A stretch of 5,612 bases of DNA from Planctomycetaceae bacterium (GCA_031283825.1 JAITAZ010000443.1:1-5612); one strand, 5' to 3'. Numbered from the stretch's first letter, positions 1-5,612 are shown. The notes: generated from the sequence alone by a model not told the origin. Numbers and translations: made by a program.

Positions 1-120
1 ACTGCAAATATTTTGTTCGGCGGCGTATGTTTCTACAGCGTTTAAAAAGTACGGACTATGAGTTGTCAATAATATTGTCAGGTCGAGTTTTTTCTGCAAC
101 AGAATTAACAATTTCGCAAG
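1..120 (-). pseudogene. C-terminal fragment of AAA/OLD-like ATPase, 5'-truncated and cut by the window edge
   Basis: Reading the minus strand from position 120 to the left edge gives 40 uninterrupted residues beginning LAKLLILLQKKLDLTILLTT and continuing HSPYFLNAVETYAAEQNICS. The block TTHSP followed by YFLNA(V/I)E is the switch-histidine (H-loop) region of AAA_21/AAA_15 (OLD-like) ATPases. In that family it follows the Walker B segment (DEPE...HPEWQ) by roughly 30 residues. Here an in-frame TAG at 121-123 lies directly upstream, and none of the three minus frames to its right encodes Walker B or PEWQ-like sequence, so the upstream part of the ATPase is missing. The 3' part continues beyond position 1. 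Such ATPases act in ATP-driven DNA processing and are common in phage-defence loci, but nothing here shows a defence role. It is most likely a decayed gene whose front was lost next to repeat R1. A start further left, making a shorter live gene, cannot be ruled out. Confidence 0.6.
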
Positions 121-202
121 CTAAAATATAGTTCGTAATTTTAGTAATCTGATCGGAGCGATAGTTTTGCCGACGTAAAAAAGGCGAAAGAATTTTTTCG
201 AT

Positions 203-295
203 TTATAAATTCGACGATTCAAAAACGTTAAAGCTTGTCTTACAATAGGGAATCCGGCGGTTCTAACCGAAAATTCAAGTACGAACAATTTAAAT
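203..295 (-). repeat. Dispersed repeat R1 (direct copy of R2)
   Basis: About 93 bp closely matching 1483-1575 in the same orientation. The first 34 bases (203-236) are identical to 1483-1516, and the block gggaatccggcggttc (248-263) is identical to 1527-1542. The rest differs by substitutions and one single-base gap. It ends in the core shared with R3 and R4 (gaaaatt.aagt.cgaaca.tttaaa). It contains a small hairpin, CGGTT-CT-AACCG (258-269). It starts only 17 bp beyond the stop of the nuclease gene, and together with R2 it brackets that gene as direct repeats. No terminator-like T-run accompanies the hairpin. Confidence 0.85.
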
Positions 296-311
296 GACGT
301 AATTTTCATAT

Positions 312-1454
312 TTAATCTAACGCCGTTGCAAATTCGCCTAGTGAGACGCATGTTGACGCGAATTCTAAAAGTTCGTCGAGTTTATCAATAGACTGTATTT
401 CCATGATCCTATTTTGCAACTCTTCCGAAGGCTCGCCTACCCGATGACTCAAAACACGAATTATCGCACGAATCTCGCCCATTGCTCTACCTCTAGTTTC
501 GCCGATAGCTCTACCTCTGGTCTCGCCGATAGCAATACCTCTGGTTTCACCGATAGCAATACCTCTGGTTTCACCTCTGGTTTCGCCTTGTTTAAAGTAT
601 GTTTCTGCCGCTGATGGGGTCATAATTTTTACTCCTAATTTTTGGGTTAAATTGATTAAATTGTCATACGTTTTATACGTAAAATGTTTCGCACTAGTAA
701 AAAGATACCATAAACTTATATCCCACACTACCGCAAACAATTTATCGTTACAAATATTATCCTTAAATTTTACAAATACCTCTAACGCTTCGTTATTGAC
801 GTCTTCATCTCTTGCTATCATTAGTATTGTAAAAGCCATCTCTATTATTGGATCGTCTGAAAAGTCTGATTTTAATTTCGCGTTCAAATCGTACAATAAT
901 GATTCATAGTTTATAGCATGACGTCGAAAATACGACTTCTTCGGTAAATCTACTTGGTCAACAATATTAGTCGAACTCGTGAAAGGGGATTCGCCGCAAT
1001 GAAATATTATCGACACTACGCAAGGAAACAAAAAATCTATTGGTTCGCCTTCGTCGCCCCAAAGTTTTATCCAGATCGTATGGGCATATCGATATAATTG
1101 ACGCGACGCTCCCCGATCATTATTAGACTTGAAATCTAGCAAAAAGTAAACCCATGTATCTGTTTCTTTGAGAGGAACTCGATAGAGCATGTCGCAAAGA
1201 TTAGCTCGCAATTGACGATTAATATATTTCGTATCGACAATCTCAAGTCGGGCAAGATCAATCTCTGCTAACATCGCGTTGGATAATATGTACTTAAAAA
1301 TACAACGAGCTAACTCAATAATTGCAAATAAAGTCTTGCAAAACTCATCGTGTTTATAAGTTTTGGGAAATCGTTTTAGTAAGTCTTTAATCGAAATAGA
1401 CATACTAGACGAATCGTTTGTTCTCAAATTGTTGTTTAAATTTTCTTGCGACAT
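312..1454 (-). CDS. Rpn family recombination-promoting nuclease / putative transposase (PD-(D/E)XK) with C-terminal DUF4351-like domain
   Basis: This 380-residue protein has the layout of the Rpn/YhgA-like family (PF04754, transposase_31), whose characterised members cut DNA and promote RecA-independent recombination. The N-terminal helix KHDEFCKTLF (34-43) matches the family's entry motif. The predicted catalytic residues are present: Asp88 in LCDMLYRV, then Asp107 and Lys109 in YFLLDFKS, giving a full DxK where many relatives have EHQ, and Gln119 in RQLYRY. Residues 290-326 are an 8-residue tandem repeat (GETRGIAI, GETRGRAI), matching the charged Gly/Glu repeats seen before the C-terminus in many family members. 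Residues 327-380 (AIIRVLSHRVGE through SLGEFATAL) resemble DUF4351. The ATG at 1454 is supported by GAG five bases upstream (AGAGATAAAATG). The frame is intact, so an active nuclease is likely. The gene stands alone between direct repeats R1 and R2, with no partner gene in view. Family assignment is firm; DNA mobilisation in this genome is inference. Confidence 0.9.
   Translation of the reverse strand: MSQENLNNNLRTNDSSSMSISIKDLLKRFPKTYKHDEFCKTLFAIIELARCIFKYILSNAMLAEIDLARLEIVDTKYINRQLRANLCDMLYRVPLKETDTWVYFLLDFKSNNDRGASRQLYRYAHTIWIKLWGDEGEPIDFLFPCVVSIIFHCGESPFTSSTNIVDQVDLPKKSYFRRHAINYESLLYDLNAKLKSDFSDDPIIEMAFTILMIARDEDVNNEALEVFVKFKDNICNDKLFAVVWDISLWYLFTSAKHFTYKTYDNLINLTQKLGVKIMTPSAAETYFKQGETRGETRGIAIGETRGIAIGETRGRAIGETRGRAMGEIRAIIRVLSHRVGEPSEELQNRIMEIQSIDKLDELLEFASTCVSLGEFATALD
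477..587 (-). repeat. 24-bp in-frame tandem repeat inside the Rpn gene
   Basis: About four imperfect 24-bp units plus a partial one encode GETRG(I/R)A(I/M), residues 290-326 of the nuclease. The two middle units are nearly identical at the DNA level (ggtttcaccgatagcaatac on the plus strand). Because the unit is a multiple of three, slippage would change the length of this linker without breaking the frame. The short extra GETR at the left of the protein repeat suggests past partial-unit gain or loss. Confidence 0.85.
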
Positions 1455-1482
1455 TTTATCTCTACTCTATATGTAACTCGTA

Positions 1483-1575
1483 TTATAAATTCGACGATTC
1501 AAAAACGTTAAAGCTTTGTTTACATTGGGAATCCGGCGGTTCAAACTGAAATTAAAAGTGCGGGCAGTTTAAAAG
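1483..1575 (-). repeat. Dispersed repeat R2 (direct copy of R1)
   Basis: About 93 bp lying between the stop of the lipoprotein gene (1596) and the start of the nuclease gene (1454), in the same orientation as R1 and offset from it by 1280 bp. It shares a 34-bp identical block and a 16-bp identical block with R1. Its right end carries the core found in R3 and R4 (here gaaattaaaagtgcgggcag followed by tttaaa). Its position upstream of the nuclease would allow a promoter role, but the other copies are not placed or oriented consistently with that, so I call it a repeat. Confidence 0.85.
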
Positions 1576-1595
1576 TTTAGTTTTTTGAATTATTT

Positions 1596-2606
1596 TTATT
1601 TTCTTTCCGGCAGCGGATAGTTTGGATTGTTTGGTACGATTGATTTATTTGATAGAGAGTTTTCTATTATCGGGCGTTTTAGATTTATTAGTCGAATTGC
1701 GATTATTCGTTGTTCGATTTGTTCTTCTCCGCGAACGAAAAAGCATTTGCCAGTTCCTCTACAATCGCTTGACGTCGGTCCTAGAATTAACCAATTACCC
1801 GGCAGTAAATCTACAGAGACTTTAAGCGACTCGTAAACTTTTCGCGGTTTTCCTGTTTCTGTAAACATAATTCCTTGACGACTATACATTTTTGTTTCGG
1901 GCAGACCGTATTCTAGTTCCGGAATTACTTCGAATCTAACTTTACCTCCTTCGACTGGCTTTGTTGTCAAGGCGAATTGACCTTGTGCGTTTGTATAAGT
2001 TTTACCCCAAATTTGACCGCCTTCGCTTTCGAATAACGACGTCTCGTAGATTGTCGAATCAAACGGTTTTAAAACTATCCGCATATCGGGGAATAGATTT
2101 TGAAATTGTTTTGATACGGGCAATTCTCGCGATATATCTTTAACTGAAATTTCTCGTTGGATTCCGTTTATGTATTGTTGCGACTCTGGATTATCGCTGA
2201 TATTGATTAAACGAGACAACGCCGCCGAAGTCAAACTGCCTTGAATCCCGACTCGAATTCCATTACGAAATAAGTTTAATCGTACTTGAGCGGGAATTAC
2301 TTGTTCGTCGGTTTCTAGCCAGAGATTATCCAGATATTGTTCCGTTTCCGGCGTGATACGAATATTAAATATTTCAACTGCGGCGGTATTGACCGGAATA
2401 TCGCTATCTTTGAGTAGCGGCGTTCTGTTTCCTGTTACGTTTCCGCTGACTGTAGAGTTGGTTTTGTCAATTTCGATTGCGGGTTTACCGATTCCGTTTA
2501 TACAAGAGACAGCGCAAAGTATTGTCGTTGCCAGAATCGTAAAGCGGATTAAGCCGACGGCAAAGAATGTAAATTTATCAAAAATTTTTATCCAATATTT
2601 ATTCAC
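1596..2606 (-). CDS. Putative lipoprotein, planctomycete-type hypothetical protein
   Basis: This is a 336-residue protein of unknown function. The N-terminus has basic and aromatic residues, then a hydrophobic stretch (about 13-34) ending in ILCAVSC. Cys35 preceded by Ala-Val-Ser fits a relaxed lipobox, so export and lipid anchoring are likely. Its body resembles, from memory, a hypothetical family common in planctomycetes: AAVEIFNIRI (75-84), then LW.E.DEQVIPAQVRLNLFRNGIRVGIQG (95-123), a middle domain containing RIVLKPFD and TNAQGQFALT, and a C-terminal strand set with LKVSVDLLPGNWLILGPTSS and IIAIRLINL. I know of no assigned function. Two cysteines near the C-terminus (SDCRGTGKCFF) could pair in an oxidising compartment. 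The start is GTG at 2606; only a weak GAG lies about 12 bases upstream, so the start is less sure than the frame. It is separated from the porin by 271 bp of repeats, so co-transcription is doubtful. Confidence 0.65.
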   Translation of the reverse strand: MNKYWIKIFDKFTFFAVGLIRFTILATTILCAVSCINGIGKPAIEIDKTNSTVSGNVTGNRTPLLKDSDIPVNTAAVEIFNIRITPETEQYLDNLWLETDEQVIPAQVRLNLFRNGIRVGIQGSLTSAALSRLINISDNPESQQYINGIQREISVKDISRELPVSKQFQNLFPDMRIVLKPFDSTIYETSLFESEGGQIWGKTYTNAQGQFALTTKPVEGGKVRFEVIPELEYGLPETKMYSRQGIMFTETGKPRKVYESLKVSVDLLPGNWLILGPTSSDCRGTGKCFFVRGEEQIEQRIIAIRLINLKRPIIENSLSNKSIVPNNPNYPLPERK

Positions 2607-2634
2607 AAAATGTCTCGATAGTTAATAGGATATT

Positions 2635-2660
2635 TTTAAATTGTTCGCACTTAAATTTTC
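2635..2660 (+). repeat. Dispersed repeat core R4 (inverted relative to R1-R3)
   Basis: The plus strand here reads ttttaaattgttcgcactta followed by aattttc, the same core that R1, R2 and R3 carry on the minus strand. Only the roughly 26-bp core is present; the flanking R1/R2 sequence is missing. It abuts the left end of palindromic element A and lies 29 bp upstream of the lipoprotein start, so it falls in that gene's probable promoter or leader region. Confidence 0.65.
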
Positions 2661-2864
2661 GCGATATTGCTAACTATTCAGTCGTAATTTTTTTAAAGAG
2701 GCAAAGGAAACGAAGGGGACGTTTGGGTTTTAATTCTGGTTGAAAAGACTCAAGAGCGACGTCTTTTGAGTCGTTAATCTACTACAATTTCAAACAACGA
2801 CATCTATTTTGTCTCCTAATTCCTTGAAGTCTCTTTAAAAAACGGCTAAATAGTTACCGATATT
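2661..2864. repeat. Long imperfect palindrome, copy A (MITE-like)
   Basis: The roughly 200 bp between the porin stop and R4 fold back on themselves. The outer arms are 2663-2700 (gatattgctaactattcagt..., ending tttaaagag) and 2831-2863 (ctctttaaaa... ending ctaaatagttaccgatat), which are imperfect reverse complements. The centre is the hairpin GACTCAA...TTGAGTC (2747-2772). The same sequence recurs inverted at 4931-5078: TCTTTTGAGTCGTTAATCT (2762-2780) is the exact reverse complement of 4980-4998, and ATTTCAAACAA (2787-2797) that of 4966-4976. It contains no gene. A small non-autonomous palindromic element fits best. It could also impede or end transcription coming from the porin, but no T-run follows the central hairpin. 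Confidence 0.7.
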
Positions 2865-2877
2865 TTTTAATGAATTT

Positions 2878-4797
2878 TTAAAATCTAACGATAGCGTCGA
2901 TGGCGAATGACGTCATATTATTTTTACCGTTGTAAACTCCGTCAATTTTTTGTGAGCCAAATTTTGAGTGTCTTTTTATGTCAGACCAATCGAATCGTAG
3001 TTCTGGTCGAACGGTAATATTTGTGGTTGGTTTCCAATTTGCGCCTAGGGTTAATTCATAATAATTTTTTCCTGAGTAATAGAATATCAGCGAGTCTGCG
3101 GGTGTTTTTTGAATTCTTGAGTAACCGTCGTCTCTGAACCATTCGGCGCGTAGTCCGACGGACAGTTTATTATTGACGTCGTATTTCAGATATTTTGCGA
3201 TTGAGACCCAGCATGATTTGCTGTATTGATCGTATTGGGCTGATGAATATTTCAAAGCTCCATTTTTTTCGTAACCGAAATTATGTTCCCAAGAGTCGGT
3301 TAATCTATCTGTGATTTTGCGGTTGATTGTGAAAGTATAATTTATTCTATTATCTGTATTTAGTTCTGACTGTTTTCCGATTTGGGCGACGAGCGAGACG
3401 TAATTTTGTTCGTTATATCGCGAGATAGATTTTGTTCCGAATATGAAATTGAGACCGCCTTGTTTATCGAACATATTCCATCCTTGCGTTATTCCGAATA
3501 CTAGTATTTCGCGATTTTTTAATGAGTTGAGTGTTAGTGGAATATCTGATTCGAGGATAAATCCGGTTAGGGTTGTTGGTTGACCGAACATGAATCCGTA
3601 TGAGTGCGAGTAGAAAAAGTTTTTAGCGGCGGCGGCGGATTCGATACCGTTATTGGCGTAGAAGTGTCCGGTTTTTACGACAGTTGATGTTCCGAAAAAG
3701 GGCAAGTAGATTTCGCCGTAGGCTTGAGGCAGAGACAACCCATAGAGAGCGGCGGAGTTATTGCGACGTTGACCGTGCGACGCGTTCCAATGTGCGGCGG
3801 CTTCTTCGGGGTAGATTACGTTTCCGTCGGCGATGTAACTGTAGCGGCGAGTTTCTAAACCGATTGAGGACGTGTAGAAGTAATCTGTTCCGAACAGCAG
3901 GTCGATTTGACCTCCGATTGCGATGTTGTTTTTGTCTTGTATAAATTGATTTTTGTATGAGACATATAGTTGATTCATGACAAAATCGTTGTCGCGGTCG
4001 TTGTAATGGATGACGCTAGGATTTATTTTGTCGGCGGGATGATGGGTGTTGATAAAAGTTCCGACATTGATCCAGCTATCGCAAGTATTCCAGCAGATAT
4101 ATGATTTTGTGGTTTTGTTGTATTTATCGAGATTGAAGAAGTTACCGTTGTATTTATTGAAATCGTTTGATTTATTGTACGAATAATTGTTGTTATTGTT
4201 ATTACAATCTGGGGTTTGAGGTATTTCGAGCGGGGAGATTGTATCTGTCGGATTATTGATCAAGTTATACGAATTATACGAAGTTGTTGGTTGTTCGATT
4301 GAATTTGGAATTGGAACTGGAATTAGATTTGGAGTTGGCGTTGCGTTTATAGGCAATTGAGTTATTGATTGCGGTGGAGAGTCGAGTAACGTAGGATTAT
4401 TTTTTGAATTGGTATTTAATTCTGATGGTTTAATGGGTGGAGGATCGGGCAAGGATTTAGAGGTTTGAGCGGAGACTTGTTCGATTCGATTTCCGAGATT
4501 TGAGGAGTTGTTATTATTTGATGGATTGATATTGTATCTTGGTCGTAGTTTATTATTTTTGTTTTCGGTTTTGTTGACGTTGTTATTTTCGTTGTTGTTT
4601 TCATTTTCGTTGTTATTGTTATTGTTGTCGTCGGGATGAGTTTCGACGATTGTATTGGTGTAGAGAGGCGAGATTATGGGTGAAGAGAAATTGTCGTCGT
4701 TTGGGGTGATTTCGTTATTGATTCCCAAGCTATAGGCGGCGATGTAATGAATTACCAAAGCAACCAGTGATCCGATAAGAATTATTTTTTTGTACAT
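2878..4797 (-). CDS. OmpL-like beta-barrel outer-membrane porin (BBP2 family) with Asn/Pro-rich N-terminal linker
   Basis: This 639-residue outer-membrane protein likely forms a diffusion channel. Residues 1-25 (MYKKIILIGSLVALVIHYIA...) are a signal peptide with Lys-Lys followed by a hydrophobic core. Residues about 27-230 form a low-complexity linker: an Asn/Glu-rich run (56-83), Pro-rich stretches (PDPPPIKP, TPTPNLIPVPIP) and a six-Asn run (199-204). The barrel covers about 240-639 and follows the BBP2 (PF07642) pattern: SWINVGTFINTHHPAD, NDFVMNQLYVSYKN, IGGQIDLLFGTDYFYT, LPQAYGEIYLPFFGTSTVVK and ESDIPLTLNSL. It ends in alternating strands such as NITVRPELRFDWS, with a final IVRF. A C-terminal Phe is the usual barrel-assembly (BAM) signal. 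The ATG at 4797 is preferred because it places the signal peptide at the very start; a TTG at 4815 would add six residues. Neither start has a clear ribosome-binding site. The long linker is unusual for a porin. Confidence 0.88.
   Translation of the reverse strand: MYKKIILIGSLVALVIHYIAAYSLGINNEITPNDDNFSSPIISPLYTNTIVETHPDDNNNNNNENENNNENNNVNKTENKNNKLRPRYNINPSNNNNSSNLGNRIEQVSAQTSKSLPDPPPIKPSELNTNSKNNPTLLDSPPQSITQLPINATPTPNLIPVPIPNSIEQPTTSYNSYNLINNPTDTISPLEIPQTPDCNNNNNNYSYNKSNDFNKYNGNFFNLDKYNKTTKSYICWNTCDSWINVGTFINTHHPADKINPSVIHYNDRDNDFVMNQLYVSYKNQFIQDKNNIAIGGQIDLLFGTDYFYTSSIGLETRRYSYIADGNVIYPEEAAAHWNASHGQRRNNSAALYGLSLPQAYGEIYLPFFGTSTVVKTGHFYANNGIESAAAAKNFFYSHSYGFMFGQPTTLTGFILESDIPLTLNSLKNREILVFGITQGWNMFDKQGGLNFIFGTKSISRYNEQNYVSLVAQIGKQSELNTDNRINYTFTINRKITDRLTDSWEHNFGYEKNGALKYSSAQYDQYSKSCWVSIAKYLKYDVNNKLSVGLRAEWFRDDGYSRIQKTPADSLIFYYSGKNYYELTLGANWKPTTNITVRPELRFDWSDIKRHSKFGSQKIDGVYNGKNNMTSFAIDAIVRF
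4549..4632 (-). repeat. Asn-codon-rich low-complexity tract in the porin gene
   Basis: This tract is dominated by AAC/AAT/GAA triplets on the minus strand (gttgttattttcgttgttgt on the plus strand) and encodes porin residues 56-83, mainly Asn with Glu and Lys. A second run of six Asn codons lies at 4186-4203. Both are in frame and made of trinucleotides, so slippage would change linker length without frameshifting. Confidence 0.7.
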
Positions 4798-4821
4798 ATT
4801 AAATTTGATATACAATTTGTT

Positions 4822-4851
4822 CTATGAGTTTTGGCGTTGGCAAAGCGTCAA
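4822..4851 (-). promoter_or_regulatory. Weak candidate promoter for the porin gene
   Basis: On the minus strand TTGACG (4846-4851) is followed after 18 bases by TCATAG (4822-4827). The -35 hexamer is good and the -10 hexamer poor. It would start transcription a short distance before the ATG at 4797. A better isolated -10-like TATAAT lies at 4908-4913 but lacks a -35 hexamer at normal spacing. Neither is convincing alone. Confidence 0.2.
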
Positions 4852-4893
4852 GCCGTTGGTTTTAACTGAAAATTAAAATGTGAACAGTTTAAA
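4851..4893 (-). repeat. Dispersed repeat core R3
   Basis: The sequence gccgttggttttaactgaaa followed by attaaaatgtgaacagttta and aa matches the right-hand part of R1 and R2 with scattered substitutions, in the same orientation. The 34-bp block that R1 and R2 share is absent. It sits 54-96 bp upstream of the porin ATG. It is one of four copies of the core in the window. Confidence 0.6.
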
Positions 4894-4930
4894 ATTTTCC
4901 TTCTGTTCAATTATACTTTGAATGTAAATC

Positions 4931-5078
4931 AATGGTTCTTTTTTTAGTGGACAAAGGTAACATTGTTGTTTGAAATCGGAGATTAACGACTCAAAAGAAA
5001 TCGCTTTTGAGTCGCGTTTCAAACAAGATTTTCAACTAAAACGTCCTTTTTGTCTCATTAAAAAAACAGCGACTAAAT
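4931..5078. repeat. Nested palindrome, copy B (inverted relative to copy A)
   Basis: Three nested inverted repeats share one centre. The innermost is a perfect 11-bp stem, CGACTCAAAAG/CTTTTGAGTCG (4987-4997 and 5004-5014), around a six-base loop. The middle one is a perfect 10-bp pair, TTGTTTGAAA/TTTCAAACAA (4966-4975 and 5017-5026). The outer pair is imperfect: tttttttagtggacaaagg (4938-4956) against cctttttgtctcattaaaaa plus aa (5045-5066). Read on the minus strand it aligns with copy A along most of its length, including its outer ATT(C/T)AGTCG flank (5069-5078). A and B therefore form an inverted pair around the porin gene. No T-run directly follows the central stem, so it is not a typical terminator. 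Confidence 0.75.
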
Positions 5079-5473
5079 TGGGAATTTCTAAAAACTCAAA
5101 TTTTATTGATAATTTTTGCCAAAAATAAATTTTTAATTTGGTCATTATTTTTTACCGAAAAAAACCAACTATTTGTTACCGTTCAAAGTGTACTATAACT
5201 ACAATAGGACATACTTTTTTGCGGATAATAACAATTTTTGTTGATTGGTTCAAGACTATTTTGTAATTGTTTATATAAAATAATCTAGAAATTTTCCGGC
5301 GGTAAGATTGTCATTATCGTTAGATTTTATCGGAAAGGTAAAATCAGAATAAAACAAAAAATCGTTATTATCAGAATAAATTAACATTTTTTCTGCTATA
5401 TTTTATGTAATTTATCCTATTTAACTTTTATTTGTGATTAAGTATCTCGTGTTACGCAGTAGTTGTCCGTCAT
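5079..5473. other. Gene-free, very AT-rich stretch
   Basis: I see no gene on either strand, no tRNA fold and no copy of the R or A/B repeats. Small local features are a duplicated atcagaataaa (5342-5352 and near 5380-5390) and a short inverted repeat GATTTTA/TAAAATC (5323-5345) with a nine-base loop. Neither has enough support for a function. The low-melting composition next to the tandem array at 5474 is the only point of interest. Confidence 0.6.
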
Positions 5474-5555
5474 TAGGCGGTAATTGATCAGATAGGCGGT
5501 AATAGATCTGGTAGGCGGTAAGAGATCTGGTAGGCGGTAATAGATCTGGTAGGCG
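5474..5555. repeat. Tandem array of 19-bp repeats (4 full units plus a partial)
   Basis: Units start at 5474, 5493, 5512 and 5531, with a partial unit (taggcg) at 5550. The consensus is TAGGCGGTAATAGATCTGG. Units 2 and 4 are identical, unit 3 differs by one base and unit 1 is more diverged. There are no spacers, so it is not a CRISPR array, and a 19-bp period cannot encode a peptide repeat in one frame. The first bases of unit 5 run directly into the following hairpin. The period is in the range of iterons, but no replication initiator gene is in view. Confidence 0.9.
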
Positions 5556-5592
5556 ACCTTTCGCCGAAAGGTCGCGTCGGCGTTAGCCGACG
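5553..5592. repeat. Two adjacent perfect GC-rich hairpins
   Basis: The first stem is GCGACCTTTC/GAAAGGTCGC (5553-5562 and 5566-5575) with loop gcc. The second is CGTCGGC/GCCGACG (5575-5581 and 5586-5592) with loop gtta. They share base 5575, so they are back to back. Neither is followed by a T-run on either strand, so Rho-independent termination is not supported. They stand out as GC-rich in otherwise AT-rich DNA and are joined to the 19-bp array, suggesting one composite element that may continue past the right edge. Confidence 0.75.
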
Positions 5593-5612
5593 GTAAATCT
5601 GAATTGATTTTA

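Noticed and set aside
118..190. Minus-strand frame reading ITNYILACEIVNSVAEKT as an alternative to the ATPase fragment
   Set aside because: It has no ATG start, is only about 48 codons long and matches no family I recognise, whereas the overlapping frame carries the TTHSPYFLNA motif.
121..351. Open frame of 76 codons on the minus strand
   Set aside because: It overlaps the end of the nuclease gene in another frame and mostly translates repeat R1. The product has no recognisable features.
414..909. Two plus-strand open frames at 414-614 and 652-909
   Set aside because: Both lie wholly inside the nuclease gene on the opposite strand. The Ser/Thr-rich product of the first is the antisense of the 24-bp repeat.
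1622..2625. Plus-strand open frames opposite the lipoprotein gene
   Set aside because: They are antisense shadows of a coherent 336-residue protein and show no family features of their own.
2747..2772. Rho-independent terminator of the porin gene
   Set aside because: The stem lies more than 100 bp past the stop, has no adjacent T-run on the minus strand, and belongs to a larger palindrome also found upstream of the porin.
3684..3944. Arg-rich plus-strand open frame
   Set aside because: It is antisense to the conserved barrel of the porin; its composition is that of a shadow frame.
4416..4604. Thr/Ile-rich minus-strand open frame of 62 codons
   Set aside because: It is a shifted reading of the porin's low-complexity linker. 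The porin frame carries the signal peptide and barrel through this region.
5474..5555. CRISPR array
   Set aside because: The 19-bp units are directly adjacent with no unique spacers, and there is no cas gene.
5553..5592. Tandem terminators
   Set aside because: The hairpins are strong but lack T-runs on both strands, and no gene ends next to them within the window.

Overview
The window is AT-rich, and every gene I can support lies on the minus strand, so the reading order runs from the right edge to the left. The protein families point to a low-GC member of the Planctomycetota, possibly a host-associated lineage. The two pointers are an OmpL-like (BBP2) beta-barrel porin of the type expanded in planctomycetes and a lipoprotein-like hypothetical that resembles a planctomycete-restricted family. 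This placement is inferred from family resemblance; no rRNA or other marker gene is present.

Layout in reading order (right to left): (1) 5612-5079 has no gene. It holds two adjacent GC-rich hairpins, a tandem array of 19-bp repeats and about 390 bp of very AT-rich DNA. (2) 5078-4931 is a nested palindromic repeat, copy B. (3) 4893-4851 is a short dispersed repeat, R3. (4) 4797-2878 encodes the porin, with a long Asn/Pro-rich linker between its signal peptide and its barrel. (5) 2864-2661 is palindromic repeat copy A, inverted relative to B, with repeat R4 abutting it. (6) 2606-1596 encodes a putative lipoprotein. (7) 1575-1483 is repeat R2. (8) 1454-312 encodes an Rpn-type PD-(D/E)XK nuclease with a C-terminal DUF4351-like domain and an internal 24-bp tandem repeat. 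(9) 295-203 is repeat R1, a direct copy of R2. (10) 120-1 is a fragment of an AAA/OLD-like ATPase that lacks its upstream part and runs off the left edge.

The genes do not look like one pathway or operon. The spacers are 140-270 bp and filled with repeats, and the products are an outer-membrane porin, an envelope protein of unknown role and a DNA nuclease. The most notable content is the repeat landscape: two separate repeat families, in direct and inverted arrangements around the nuclease and the porin, next to a truncated ATPase. This fits a rearranged accessory region. I do not see a clear multi-gene novel system. The best leads are the direct repeats bracketing the Rpn gene, the inverted palindromes bracketing the porin, and the iteron-like array at the right end.
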